From assembly GCA_001600415.1 (NCBI GenBank), contig BCJX01000004.1, positions 1,604,169 to 1,668,168 of the forward strand: a DNA stretch of 64,000 nt, written 5' to 3'. The notes under the pieces are model-generated. The model had not been told where the DNA came from, made no database searches, and saw only the letters and a program-made list of their open reading frames with translations. This document shows, piece by piece, positions 10,159 through 20,215 of this stretch. Every line of letters begins with the position of its first letter. Position 1 is the first letter of the stretch. Both the position numbers and the translations under genes were made by a program. The DNA comes from Pascua guehoae. Lineage: Eukaryota; Basidiomycota; Tremellomycetes; Trichosporonales; Trichosporonaceae.

Positions 10159-12153
10159 ATGACAACCGGGTCATGCAAAACCCGCAATTCTGCCGGTCCA
10201 GAGACTATCTCCGTAAGTGCTCCTTCGTCTCGGCACTGTCAATGCCTGACGGCACGCGACTGACTCATGAGCTACCCCCTGCAGCTATGCAGCGCAGCCA
10301 TAGCTTTTCCCCAGAAACTAAACTCATCATATACACGACCTCGGGACAGTACAGCACATCCGCCGCCGTCGTTTGGGTCGGGGATAAGCTTCTTGGTCCA
10401 GACGGTAGGCCGAGGGAGGTTCGACAGGTTTCCAGGGGCTCGTCTCGCCTCATTCAGATCGATTTCCATGGGCACGAGTCGCTCATCGTCACGCCGGGTC
10501 ATCAACTAGTTTTGCACGAGTGGAACGCCGCTACGTCTCGGGACACGACCGACCGACTCGCTCACCTGGTTCCGCTCGTTGCCAAAACACATCTCAACAC
10601 GATTGAGCGTAAAAACAGGCACCAGAAGGATCAGAGCACGGTCCTCGAGGTGCGCTGCGCCACGCTGCAAGATGCAATCCTCCAGGCCATCAAGTATCGC
10701 TCCGAGTGCTCGGACGACCCTCTGGCCTTTCTGCGCAAGCTGAGGGATGGGAGCCACACCATCAATTGCGACACGGCGGGTGTGGATGCGCACACTCTCG
10801 ACAATCTCGCCCAGCGGTGGGTGAAGAAGGTCCGTTCGTTCTTCCCTTTCAGCCTCTGCATCGACGACCTGCTCCCCGACGTGTCCATTTGCGAGGAGAG
10901 AGCTGTGATGGACGTCCGTACCCACGAGGTCTTTGTCCGGGTCCTTGTTCGGCACTCCGACTCCCACTGGCCCGAAGGTCGCTTCTACACAAACCTTGAG
11001 ACTCCAACAATCAACATTCCAATCTTTCCCATCCCGCCTCAGGTGGCCAGGTCGGAATGGCATGGTCACATTGGTGGCGTTGTTCTCAAATCCCCTGCCG
11101 AGCTCGCATCCATGAGTCCCAACGACAGGGACAGATACGTCGCATTCAGCGTGATCGCCGGTGTGGCTCGACCCATCCACATCAAGGACGTACGCTATCA
11201 AGGAGAAGAACGAAACCGATGGATCAGCTTCGTCCTTGCAGGAGAACACGACGACTTCACGCAAAACCAGCTGATCTTGAGGCACGACTCAATGGTCTTG
11301 TCGGCACAGGGGATGCGCGTGAGTTTTCAAAGGCAACCTCCCTCAACAGAGTTTGCTAACGTTCAGGTTGACGTCCGGGCGGGATATTCAGCCTCAGTGA
11401 GCAAATGGGCCCCAAATGTGAGAGTGAAGACTGATTACCGAGGCCGAGTCTGTAAACATCGCGCACCAAAAGGTTCTTAACACACTCGATCCCATCTCTG
11501 CAATCAGTCGCCCGTTCTCTGCCACGTTCCTGGATCAGAAGGCCGTACGTGAAGGTTTTGCCACGAGCTGACTCGGGTTCAGGAGCAGTCTAATGAAGAG
11601 TTTGAGCTCGTCATCGCGCAGTTTGGCAAGAGACTGGATAACTTCGTGGAACAGAGTGTATCTGTGCCCCCTGGCGTCTCGTGGGAATCTTACAAGGCAC
11701 TGACAGACGTGAGTGAACCACGAATCGCCCTGTTACCCAATCTCAGACTGTTATGACCAAAATTTGCACATGAAAAGCTGACATTGGCAGGACCGGGGAC
11801 GTCTCATAAAGCTGCAAGCGCTCTTTCAAGAATCGTACAAGGCGATGAAGGAGGTTGCCGAGTCAAGCGAGATGAAGGGCCGTGAACATTCTCGAGCCGT
11901 CTATTCGAGCCAGACTGGGCCCCGGGAACTTGTCGTCCAAGACTCTGATTCTGATTCGAGCGGCCCGGTGGAGATCCATTCACACCGTCCAGCTCTCCGA
12001 TCCAGACAGGTCCGACCCGGACCGGACCGACTCAGCCAAGTCCAATTCAGCCACGTCCGATCCAGCCAGGGCGACGACTGCAAGCCCACCAACGAAGCTG
12101 ATGTGAGTGTAGCAACGTCCCCCGAGTCGGAATCATTGTTCTCTGACTCATAG
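10159..12153 (+). CDS. Free-standing intein-like (HINT domain) protein
   Basis: The HINT fold is readable. Its N-terminal block is SFSPETKLII...VWVGDKLLGPDG, and block B is HESLIVTPGHQLVL with the conserved TxxH. The C-terminal part reads PAELASMSPNDRDRYVAF, then HIKDVRYQ, then NRWISFVLAGE...LILRHDSMVLSA, closely following fungal PRP8 inteins. The first intein residue would be Ser and the terminal His-Asn is Ser-Ala, so protein splicing is unlikely. About 200 residues separate blocks B and F without a LAGLIDADG motif. The C-terminal 200 residues are helical, then Ser/Asp-rich. Exon 2 ends at 11318; later exons are 11367-11396, 11443-11544, 11583-11708 and 11791-12153. Either ATG 10159 with acceptor 10292 (566 residues) or ATG 10173 with acceptor 10284 (564 residues) keeps the frame. 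It is not inserted in any recognisable host protein; a domesticated intein relic or a HINT protease-like protein is inferred. Confidence 0.72.
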
Positions 12154-12556
12154 GAATCGCATTTCACTTGGCCGTAGAGTCAGAAACAGTAACCCCTCCC
12201 CAAGCTCCCACCTTAAGGTGACGACGTTTATTCCCTAGGATAACATGTGGCCGTTACCTCAGGACTTTCAGGACATATGGTCTGATATCAATTGTGTACA
12301 TGTGGCATGCCAAAAGACTTTGCACGTTCTGTAAATGAGGCAAGCAAAGACTCCGGTTGTTGCTCAGTGAGGTGGTGACCTCCCCGAAACAGATTGAGTC
12401 TGAGCTTGAATACTCCTTCAGTCATGTTTAAGATGTCTGTTCGCCATTGCTAAGCATCACAAAATGGGAATCTATCAACAACCTTCCTAATTCTCAGTGT
12501 CACGGCCTCTCTCTTTCTCTCTCTTTCTCTCCATAGGTCTTGAAAATCACTGTCTA
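12154..12556. other. Convergent intergenic region
   Basis: Short region between two genes that point at each other. It contains a CTCTCTTT pyrimidine repeat near 12508-12532. Nothing else is seen. Confidence 0.45.
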
Positions 12557-13770
12557 CTAATCGACCATGTTCCGGCCAGTGGCCCCCCGCTCCATGTTTA
12601 CAAGCTTTTCAAAGAGAATCTTCTCGATTTGTAGTTAGTTAGGTAATCCTAAATGAGTCTCACCTCCACAACCCTTTCCGGGACAGGCTTGTTGGCGAGT
12701 TGGAACTTGAGGTGGACTTCTTGAACTCGCTTGAGTTGCTACGTACGTGAGTAAACGGGCTTGGCAATCATGATCCCAGCATGTACCTCTTTCAGTGTCT
12801 GGAAAGGAAACCGTCAACACAAGACCAACATGTTGCGGCCATAAACACTCACCCGCACCCATATCGCTACGTTGTGACGGTTGCCTTCGCCCAAAACGAA
12901 GTCGTCGTCACTGTCTAGGACATGTCAGATGACCGTAGCTTCAACGTTCTTGTCATACCTTCCTCTTCTCCACCTTGTCCCTCGAGCTCTCGGGCAGTGT
13001 CGCTGTCGATTTCCATGCTGCTAGACGAACTGAGGCTTGCGAGCTGTTCGTACCCCTCCTTGGCCGCAGATCTACCAGACTTGATCCGTTTGCGGTCTGG
13101 TAAGCCGCCACCTGCGCGCTGTTCGTGCGCTGCCTTCCTGGCGGATTCCCAGGATGCTTTGGTCTGCTCAGCAGCTGGATTCTTTGCAAAGAGATCCAGC
13201 AGCTGCGCCTGCATCTGAAAAATCAGCTCACGACTCGCCAAGGCACACACACTCACCTCTTCCCACGATGGGGGCGGTGGTGCGTTGGGGTTGGCCTTGT
13301 ACCACTCAATGCGACGGTTCAGGTGCTCGGTGGCTGCCTATTAAAGTCAGTTTGGCAGGGCCGGCAGCACCTACGTTGACAGCCTCGGCGAGCCACTCTG
13401 CGTGGCCTGGGTTGCTGGCACGCGACATTCCTGGATGGTGCCTGGGTTCGTTCGGGGTAACCTCTTCGTGAACGAGTACTTGCAGTTCAGGATGTGCGCG
13501 CAGCGGAGGGGGTGTTGCCGATACAGACAGACCAAGTCGCTTGGAAGTTGGGGGTGACTCGGGGTGTACGGGCTCGGTGGCGATTCGGGGTGTACGGGCT
13601 CGGTGTATGCGTTTGAAGTGTCGGCCGGCTGCGATGAGGTGATGTCTGGTGAAAGAGACCAAGAACCAAGACCTGGATCCTGGTGGATAGTCGCAATTGA
13701 AGATGGTCAATGACTGAGCGACAGCACAAATCGACGGCTCCGCGACGCCAAACGAGAAGCATGTGAACAC
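12557..13770 (-). CDS. Unrecognised multi-exon protein
   Basis: Minus-strand exons join in frame and end in TAG at 12557-12559. In order they encode HPELQVLVHEEVTPNEPR...GHAEWLAEAVN, then EHLNRRIEWYKANPNAPPPP, MQAQLLDLFAKNPAAEQTKA, a Ser-rich acidic stretch, SDDDFVLGEGNRHNVAIWVR, RVQEVHLKFQLANKPVPE and KILFEKLVNMERG. The predicted protein is mostly helical with a Lys/Arg patch (RKRIKSGRSAAK) that may be a nuclear signal. No family is recognised. The start is uncertain: the frame stays open to the ATG at 13770, but the first 80 codons include a tandem DNA repeat (about 13555-13612, CGGGGTGTACGGGCTCGGTG twice) and may be untranslated or separately spliced. Confidence 0.5.
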
Positions 13771-14809
13771 GCCAGCCTCAGCGGATCAGTGGGCTGTCGT
13801 TGACGTGGAAACGATGTGGGCTGCGTGTGGGGCGTGCTTCTGCACACTCAGCTGTGTGGGTGTCCCAAGCTGATCGCTGATCGCTGAGTAGCTCTCAAAC
13901 CGAGAAGCCGCGGGATCAGTGCAACGATGCTGTCGTGGGAAAGGGACTGCCAAAGCAAGGGGCGTGGATGTGCGCATGAAATGCATGGGATGGACGCAGA
14001 AATGCGTTAATGCGCGTTAATGCGCACTGTTGTACGCCAACGCGCCAGCATCGTCGCACGCACGTGTTGCGCGTGTGGGTGTGGGTGTGCGCATATGCGC
14101 CTGTTCGATTGTGGAGGCTGTGGAGGCCGAGGGTGGAGAAACAGTGTGAGGCAAGAATGGGACAAGACACTGATGGAAGGGAGACGTGCGGCGCGGAGAG
14201 ATGAACTGCACGCAACTGGCGACGGGCAAATACATGATCACATGAACACCACTCCGAAAGTTACTTGCAGTCCAGAAGGTACAGAGTGCCGTTTCGCTAC
14301 GACGTGCAACGCATGGTCAACAAAAGGAACACACTCCAGAAGCATAGTTGGCAACTGGACGCGTCGCAAAGGTTGTTGGCAGATTTCATTTGTGCCTGCC
14401 CAAGCAAGCTTACCTATTTGTTTGGTTCCGTGCGCCAAAGAAGGGCGACACGCGCGACACCGAGATGTGGCCAGCAGGCTGTCCCCGCCACCCCCCACCA
14501 GCGCGTTGTCAATTTTTTAGCACGTCGTGAGCACAGAAACGATACCTTTGTGCAATCGAGCGAGCCAGAAGCATATCCACGTCGCTACACGTCTCTGGCA
14601 CTACAGTATGAGTAACGGAGCAGGAAGCGAGGCGTGCCTGGTGAGTCGTGTGCATTCTGTTTTCTTTTTTGCCACCGTGCCGTGACGAAATTGGGCGGCC
14701 CACGCACAAATGACACACCTCACCGGCCTCACCTCCACATTTCGCCATCCACTCCTTCCTTTCTTCCTCCATCCAAACCAGCGACGCGCGTCGAACCCAG
14801 CTCGACACC
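13771..14809. other. Intergenic, repeat copy, leader of the next gene
   Basis: No gene is supported. Bases 14120-14192 are the plus-strand relative of 1503-1580. The last 100 bases are pyrimidine-rich and lead into the start at 14810. Confidence 0.4.
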
Positions 14810-16511
14810 ATGGCCTCGGCAACACTCCCATGGCCAGCGGCACTCGGCACGGACGAGCTCTCGCTCCTCGCGCGCGCGACGCTGCACGACCGCGCAGTGG
14901 GCGTCCTCGTGGGGTCTGCGCTCGGCGACGCGATTGGTCTATACACCGAGTTTATGAGCGCAGCCCAAGCGCGGTCTCATTACCCCGATGGGCAATTCAC
15001 GCTCCTCCCCGACCCGACGCCGTTTGCGCACGACGACCACCGTCTAAAACACCGGCACGGCGAGTGGACCGACGACACGGACCACGCGCTCCTCATCCTC
15101 TTGTCGATTCTGCACCGCGACGGCGGCTTATCGCCGACCGACTTTGCGGCCCGCCTCGAGGTGTGGGTCCGGATGGGGCTGCGGGCGCTCGATAGCCTCC
15201 CGCTCGGATTGGGAGGGACGACGGCGTCCATTGTCGAGGACCCAGAGTACCTCGACGACCCGGTGCAGACGGCGTACATTGCCTGGGCGGTTGGCGAGTA
15301 CGACATTGCGCCCAACGGCAGCCTGATGCGCACCCACCCCCTCGGCGTCATTTGTGCGGCCCGCTCCCTCGAACATACCTTTGAGGTCGCGGCGCGCTTC
15401 TCCCGCGTCACCCATGTCGATCCCAGATGCGTCGTGGCGTGCATGGTTGGCACGGCGCTCATCCGCGGCATCCTCCGGAGCGAGGTTGTGGATGAGGCTG
15501 GTATCGACAAGGTTGTCGAGCAGGCCATTACGGCGTACACGGGTCCCGGGGGCCTGGAGGAAACGTTTCGCGCAGAGGGGCCAAACCAGGACGGCGAGCC
15601 TGGGCTGGACATAAGCGAGGTGAGTGCGTGTGTGTGTTGTGGGGGTGCAGAAGGTGTGCTGCGTGGCCTGCGTGGCTCGCACGACACACCGAGCCACGAG
15701 GGAGTCCCATAACAATGATCGGCATCAACATTGTTTACTCGACGTGGGACCAGACTCCCATACGGCTGGCAGTCACCAAACTCTGCCCATGACAACGCCG
15801 GGAGGTTTCCGTCGTGCTTGGTTTCATGCTCCTTCCCACCTCACTGACGCGCAGTTCCTGAAACACACCACATGCACTGCACTTTCCGACCTCGAGCTCG
15901 ACGACGAAGACACCATGGGCTACGTCCTCAAGACGCTCGGATCCGGCATCCTCGTCTTGCGCCTTGCTATGCGCCGCGTCGCGTCTGGCAACGGCACCCT
16001 CTCTACCCGGCTAGACGTCTTTGAGCCCTTGATCTCTGAACTGGTCATGTGCGCAGGGGACGCGGACACGAATGCATGCTTTGCCGGAGCGCTTCTCGGC
16101 GCATACCTCGGGTACCACGCCCTGCCGCCCCAGTGGCGCAATGGACTCCTCCACGGCGACTGGCTGCTGGAAAAGGCCGAGGCGCTGTGCGTTGTGCTCG
16201 GTATCAGCAGCGGAACATATGTTGGTAAAGAGGACAAGGACACGTATCCCGACGGTGGCCGAGGGTTCTTAACCGAAGACGATGTGAGTGCCAACTGATG
16301 ACGGCTGGTTAAGAGTTTAGGCTGATGGCAGATGGCGAATAGGTGGGCGCTGCTCAATCTGGAGATGGATGAGGGCACGCGGCAGGTGGTGGTGGAGAAG
16401 AAGAAGGCGCTGGTGAGGAAGATGCGGGTAGCCATCAACGCGAGCCGGATACCACCGGTCGTGGTGGAGAGGCAAACGAAGCGAGCAGAAATCTCCGTTC
16501 TGGATTCGTGA
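14810..16511 (+). CDS. ADP-ribosylglycohydrolase-like protein
   Basis: Three exons (14810-15619, 15855-16283, 16332-16511) give 472 residues. ADP-ribosylglycohydrolases (DraG/ARH family) use two magnesium ions to remove ADP-ribose from proteins or small molecules. The family's metal-binding motifs are present: GSALGDAIGLYTEF near residue 45, EWTDDTDHALLILL near residue 90 (TDDT), and GDADTNACFAGALLGAYLG in exon 2 (DxDTN). The start has a good context (CACCATGG) after a pyrimidine-rich leader. The 235-nt first intron is longer than its neighbours and is the least certain element. The last exon is Lys/Arg-rich and may be a disordered tail. The true substrate cannot be told from sequence. It converges on the SnoaL-like gene with 160 bases between. 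Confidence 0.85.
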
Positions 16512-16670
16512 TGCTGTAGCAGTAGAATGGGCAGCGTGTCGTTTCGCGGGCTGCAATGTAGGTCTAGAGTTTCCGTGGGTTCTGGCAAGTCACGGCTCGA
16601 ATGACAAGGCGCTCATACATACCACTAATCATCGGTCTAAACTGTGCCAGCCGTGATGTACAACAGCCTC

Positions 16671-17201
16671 CTACTTACTGCCCCCAGCGCGTCCCCGCCC
16701 ATCCACGCGCTCCATTGTCCTCGCGTCCGCGGCCCCCACAGCGGGCGGAAACTCAAACCTCCCCGCATCCCACCCCTTGCCCAACCCCGCCCAGAAGAAG
16801 AAGGACACCTTGCGCGTCTGGAACCGCCACCCATCGGCAGTCCGCACCATTTCATCCTCATACCGTCCCGCCGCGAGCTGCGCCTCGCCGCCCACGACGC
16901 ACGGCTGGAGGAGCCACGTGACGCCCCGCGCGGTATCCCCGTCGACCTCTGTGGTCTCGTTCGAGCTAAAGTGCCACCAGGCCGTGACGGTCGACGCGTT
17001 GAGAGTGGGGAAGAAGGCGAGCATTTCGTCGCGCCCCCGCGCGGTGGAGAGGCCGATGAAGGCGCCGTCGGGCGTGAAAGTGTCGGCGAGGGCGGACCAG
17101 TGGCCGTCGTCGAGGGCCTGGCAGTAGTGTGCGCGCAGTTGCTGGATGGCGTGGAGGTCTTCGAGGCGTTGGATGCGCGCGATGAGGTCGGGCGTGGTCA
17201 T
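16671..17201 (-). CDS. SnoaL-like (NTF2-fold) domain protein
   Basis: This is a single uninterrupted frame of 176 residues. The start region LIARIQRLEDLHAIQQLRAHYCQAL followed by DDGHWSALADTFTPDGAF is the characteristic opening of SnoaL-like polyketide-cyclase-related proteins. It is followed by the expected beta-sheet segments (VTAWWHFSSNETTEVDGDTA, GRYEDEMVRTADGWRF). Members range from cyclases and dehydratases to small-ligand binders, so no reaction can be assigned. No biosynthetic gene cluster surrounds it. Length is typical for the family, with an extra Gly/Arg-rich C-terminal tail. Confidence 0.8.
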   Translation of the reverse strand: MTTPDLIARIQRLEDLHAIQQLRAHYCQALDDGHWSALADTFTPDGAFIGLSTARGRDEMLAFFPTLNASTVTAWWHFSSNETTEVDGDTARGVTWLLQPCVVGGEAQLAAGRYEDEMVRTADGWRFQTRKVSFFFWAGLGKGWDAGRFEFPPAVGAADARTMERVDGRGRAGGSK

Positions 17202-18607
17202 GGTGCGTTTAGGGGGGAGGGGCTGGGGGTAGGGGCTGGGGGGAGGGGGGTGAATGGGTGGTTTTGGGGGTGGATGAGAGGTGCGAGGGCGCTGCTCTTG
17301 GAGGTGGTGTTTTCGTTGCTCGAGCTAGTGGGCGGTAATCGCGGCAGCTGACAGGCTTGGTCGATAACAACGGTGCTCTCTGGGACGCTGGGTGGAGATG
17401 GCTGCGCAAGGAGCGTCTCGGAGACGGTTTCTCGATATTTCTAAAGCTGGGACTCTGCTTGGCGATGGGAGACAGGCTCGTCGGCGTCTTATGCGTCTTT
17501 ATGGACGTCTTTGTTGAACGGTCATGCGTACATCCACATCCGCCGGGAACCGGGGCCGAATGCCGAGATACCGACGGGCATCGCCCAATCTCCGCCCCTT
17601 CTGTGTTCGATTGTGTACCATGCTCAAGTTGTGGATATCGAGAGAGTTTCTCCAGCATAGAACGGGTAGAACTGGAACTGCCAACGTCTTGTGGCATATT
17701 TGAACGCTCAGTGCCAATGAGAGTCACGTTGCCTTCGTATCTGTTTCTTGCACACTCTGGAGCTAGAGTGAGCAGCCTGGTCCGCGAGCTGGCGAGGGAT
17801 TGAGACCTTGTACCCAAGTCACCATTGCTCGGTGCAGTCGACACCGTCAGGCTGCTCTGCTTGGCCTCGATGGCGCGGTGGCTCGAGGCCAGCCTGTGTT
17901 GGGATATGCTCGCCCAGTTCGCCTGGCTGTGCTGCGGTGCCTCATTGCGATCCAAGGGGCGGTTTACTCTGAGCCGAGGTCATGTTGATCGCAGGCAAAC
18001 TCGTAGAACTAAAGGTCGCGTTTCAGTGACACACTGCCACTCTTCCTGAAGCAGGGCTTATCAAGACTGAGCGCAAGCCTTATCAAGACTGACCTCATCT
18101 AGACCTCGGTGTTATCTGTATATTCCCACACGGGTAGGCAAAGCCGGGTGCGTCGTCGAGCACCCCCTGCTCCTGGTAGCGGCTGAAGATCGCAGCCCGT
18201 CGAACTCGTAAGATCGCACCCCGTCAAACTCGTAAGAGCTCCTCCCGCGCGTGTATAGTACTGTACATTGGAGACTGCTATGTAGTTTAACCTGTGCTTT
18301 CGTGACTGATGCTTTCTACAATAGTGACAACATTACGTGGGTTTGTGTCTTTGAAACTTGTCGAGTGGTGGATGAATGGTGCGCAGTTCGCGAGGGATGC
18401 AGTCTTCGCTGGCTGTGAACGAGTGGGTCCTCGACAACGTCGATGCTCATGGGTGGTGGTCGCGGCTAGAGCTCGCTGGTAACGCGTGGTGGAGCCAGCT
18501 CGGAGGGCTCGAGGCCGAGGTCAGGGGCTGGACATACAAGCCCACGCCGCCGTCATCGCTAGAGCTCACACTCGCGGACGACCCTGGCCCCCCTCCAGAA
18601 GCACCGC
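17202..18607. other. Intergenic with short tandem repeats
   Basis: No gene is supported across 1.4 kb. A minus-strand frame is open from 17955 to 17209 but is Ser/Pro low complexity without a domain. Two small tandem duplications are seen: TTATCAAGACTGA units at 18054-18093, and a 24-base unit AGATCGCANCCCGTCNAACTCGTA twice at 18187-18234. Confidence 0.4.
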
Positions 18608-19640
18608 CTACAGCTCGATGCTCACCAGCGCCCACCGCTGGCTATCCCACTCCCACTCGCCGACGGGCACGCCCGGACACACCGGCTGCCCGCCGACGTA
18701 CATGAGGGCGTGCATGAGCTCTGCGAGGGGCTGCGGCGCGCGCTCATCCTTGTCGAGAATGAGCAAGAGCTGCGCGGTGTCGAGCGTGTCCGCGAGGTCG
18801 AGGAGGGCCGTGAGCGACTCGCGGATATCGAGGGCCTGGGGCGCGGGCGCCGAGCGCGACGCCCTGGTGGGGACGGGGTGTGCGCGGCGCGGATCATGGG
18901 GGCGGAGGACGTCTGAAAAGTGCGGGGCGAGCGGGTCGGGGCGCGCGGGGGCCGACGCGTGCGTGGGGGGCAGGTGGACAAACATGATGCGGCCGAGTTC
19001 GGGGTCGTCTGCGATAAAGCCCTGGAGGACGTGGTCGGGGGGTGTGACGATTTCGAGCATGTGCGAGGCAGACGCGACGCCCGAGGCGGCATAGGGAAAC
19101 ACGGCCGTGATGAGGGGAAGGACGGGGGCGCAGCGCGATGCCGCCGAGGTGGAAGAGTGGTCGGACGCGGAGCGCGCAAGATGCGGGGCTTTCACGTCAT
19201 GCGCCGACGACGGCGGTGAGGGAGGGTGGTTTGGCTTGTGTTTGCTTGTAGATGAGGTTGTGTTATTGGTATTCGAGGTCGGGAAAATAGGCCGAACCGC
19301 GCTCGGAGGAGAGAGTGAGCACGGTGGCGTAATGGGCATGCTTGTGGTGGTATTCGTGCTCGAGGCGTGGTGCGAGGCGGGAGGAAGGACGCCATCCTTG
19401 CCGCAGCTGGGCGGGCTCCCCCCGCCCGCCTCAAACCCACTGCCGGGCACCGCCACCCAACGTCGAGCAGTAGCCCTGGGCCGTGCCCAGGGCGGCCGAC
19501 TCTTCGGTGTACAGGTACGTCTCTCCCGCACGCCCGCCGGCGCGCGCGAGCGCGAGCGCAGGCATGGACATTGGCGAGCGGGCCGCTGCCGCAGCCGAGA
19601 AGAGCCACGGCAGGTCGTCGGAATTTGGCGTGATATTCAT
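18608..19640 (-). CDS. OAZ1: Ornithine decarboxylase antizyme (programmed +1 frameshift)
   Basis: Antizyme binds ornithine decarboxylase and sends it to the proteasome, limiting polyamines. The gene has two overlapping frames. ORF1 runs from ATG 19640 to the TGA at 19433-19431 (69 codons, ending GGGARQWV). ORF2 continues in the +1 frame from 19432 to TAG 18608-18610 (274 residues). The C-terminal half of ORF2 carries the family signature: IRESLTALLDLADTLDTAQL, LLILDKDERAPQPLAELMHA and LMYVGGQPVCPGVP. The preceding part contains GRIMFVHLPP. The middle is a Ser/Thr/Pro/His linker. ORF2 has no suitable start of its own, which supports frameshifting. Polyamine-stimulated +1 shifting is the known regulation of this family. 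It is divergent from the Bax-inhibitor gene with 575 bases between. Confidence 0.85.
19431..19436 (-). promoter_or_regulatory. +1 frameshift site GTT-TGA of antizyme
   Basis: On the minus strand the last sense codon GTT (19436-19434) is followed by the ORF1 stop TGA (19433-19431). Skipping the T at 19433 enters the antizyme frame at GAG (19432-19430). A sense codon followed by TGA is the usual antizyme shift site, although TCC-TGA is commoner. No 3' pseudoknot could be recognised by eye. Confidence 0.75.
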
Positions 19641-20215
19641 GATGCAGTTGGGCGGAGGCGGGGGTAGCGCTCCGAGGCCGAGGGGGGTGTGCGCTGGACG
19701 TCGTGGATCGCACAGAGTTGGAGTAAGGAGAAGGGAGTGTTGCCGAGAGGGAGCGCGGGATGGTCAAGTGACGAGGTGGTTTGTGCAGCGGCGACGGGGT
19801 TGGTGATACGAACAGAGACAGGCACCGAATGCCAGGCAGGCAGGCTGCTCCTGGATGCCAGGCTGGATGGTCCGACCGCCGCCGTCAACACACAGCCAAG
19901 ACGCGGCCCAAGCTGCCGAGGCCGAAGCTCGGTCTTGCCACGTGGCATTCTCCGCGGAGTTTGATTCTTGTGGCAGGCTGTTTCTAATGGTGCCTGCCCT
20001 GCTTTATTAGCGGAAGCTAAACTGGCATTAGCCCTGTTCTCCAGGCTTCTGGGCCCAAGCCACCACCGCCTTGGGTGGCAAAACGCGCGTCATATCATCG
20101 GCCGGCCACCGGGCCCACCAGGCCACCAGGCCAAGTTCCCCCCTCTTTCCAACCAGGCTTCTCACCTCGTTCCATACTCTTCCACTCCTCCAATCCACCA
20201 AAAATCTCACCAACA
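19641..20215. other. Divergent promoter region (antizyme / Bax inhibitor)
   Basis: Holds the two 5' leaders. The plus-strand side becomes pyrimidine-rich in the last 80 bases before the start at 20216. No other feature is seen. Confidence 0.5.

Noticed and set aside
17209..17955. Minus-strand 248-codon frame upstream of the SnoaL-like gene
   Set aside because: Ser/Pro low-complexity reading without domain, start context or splice support.
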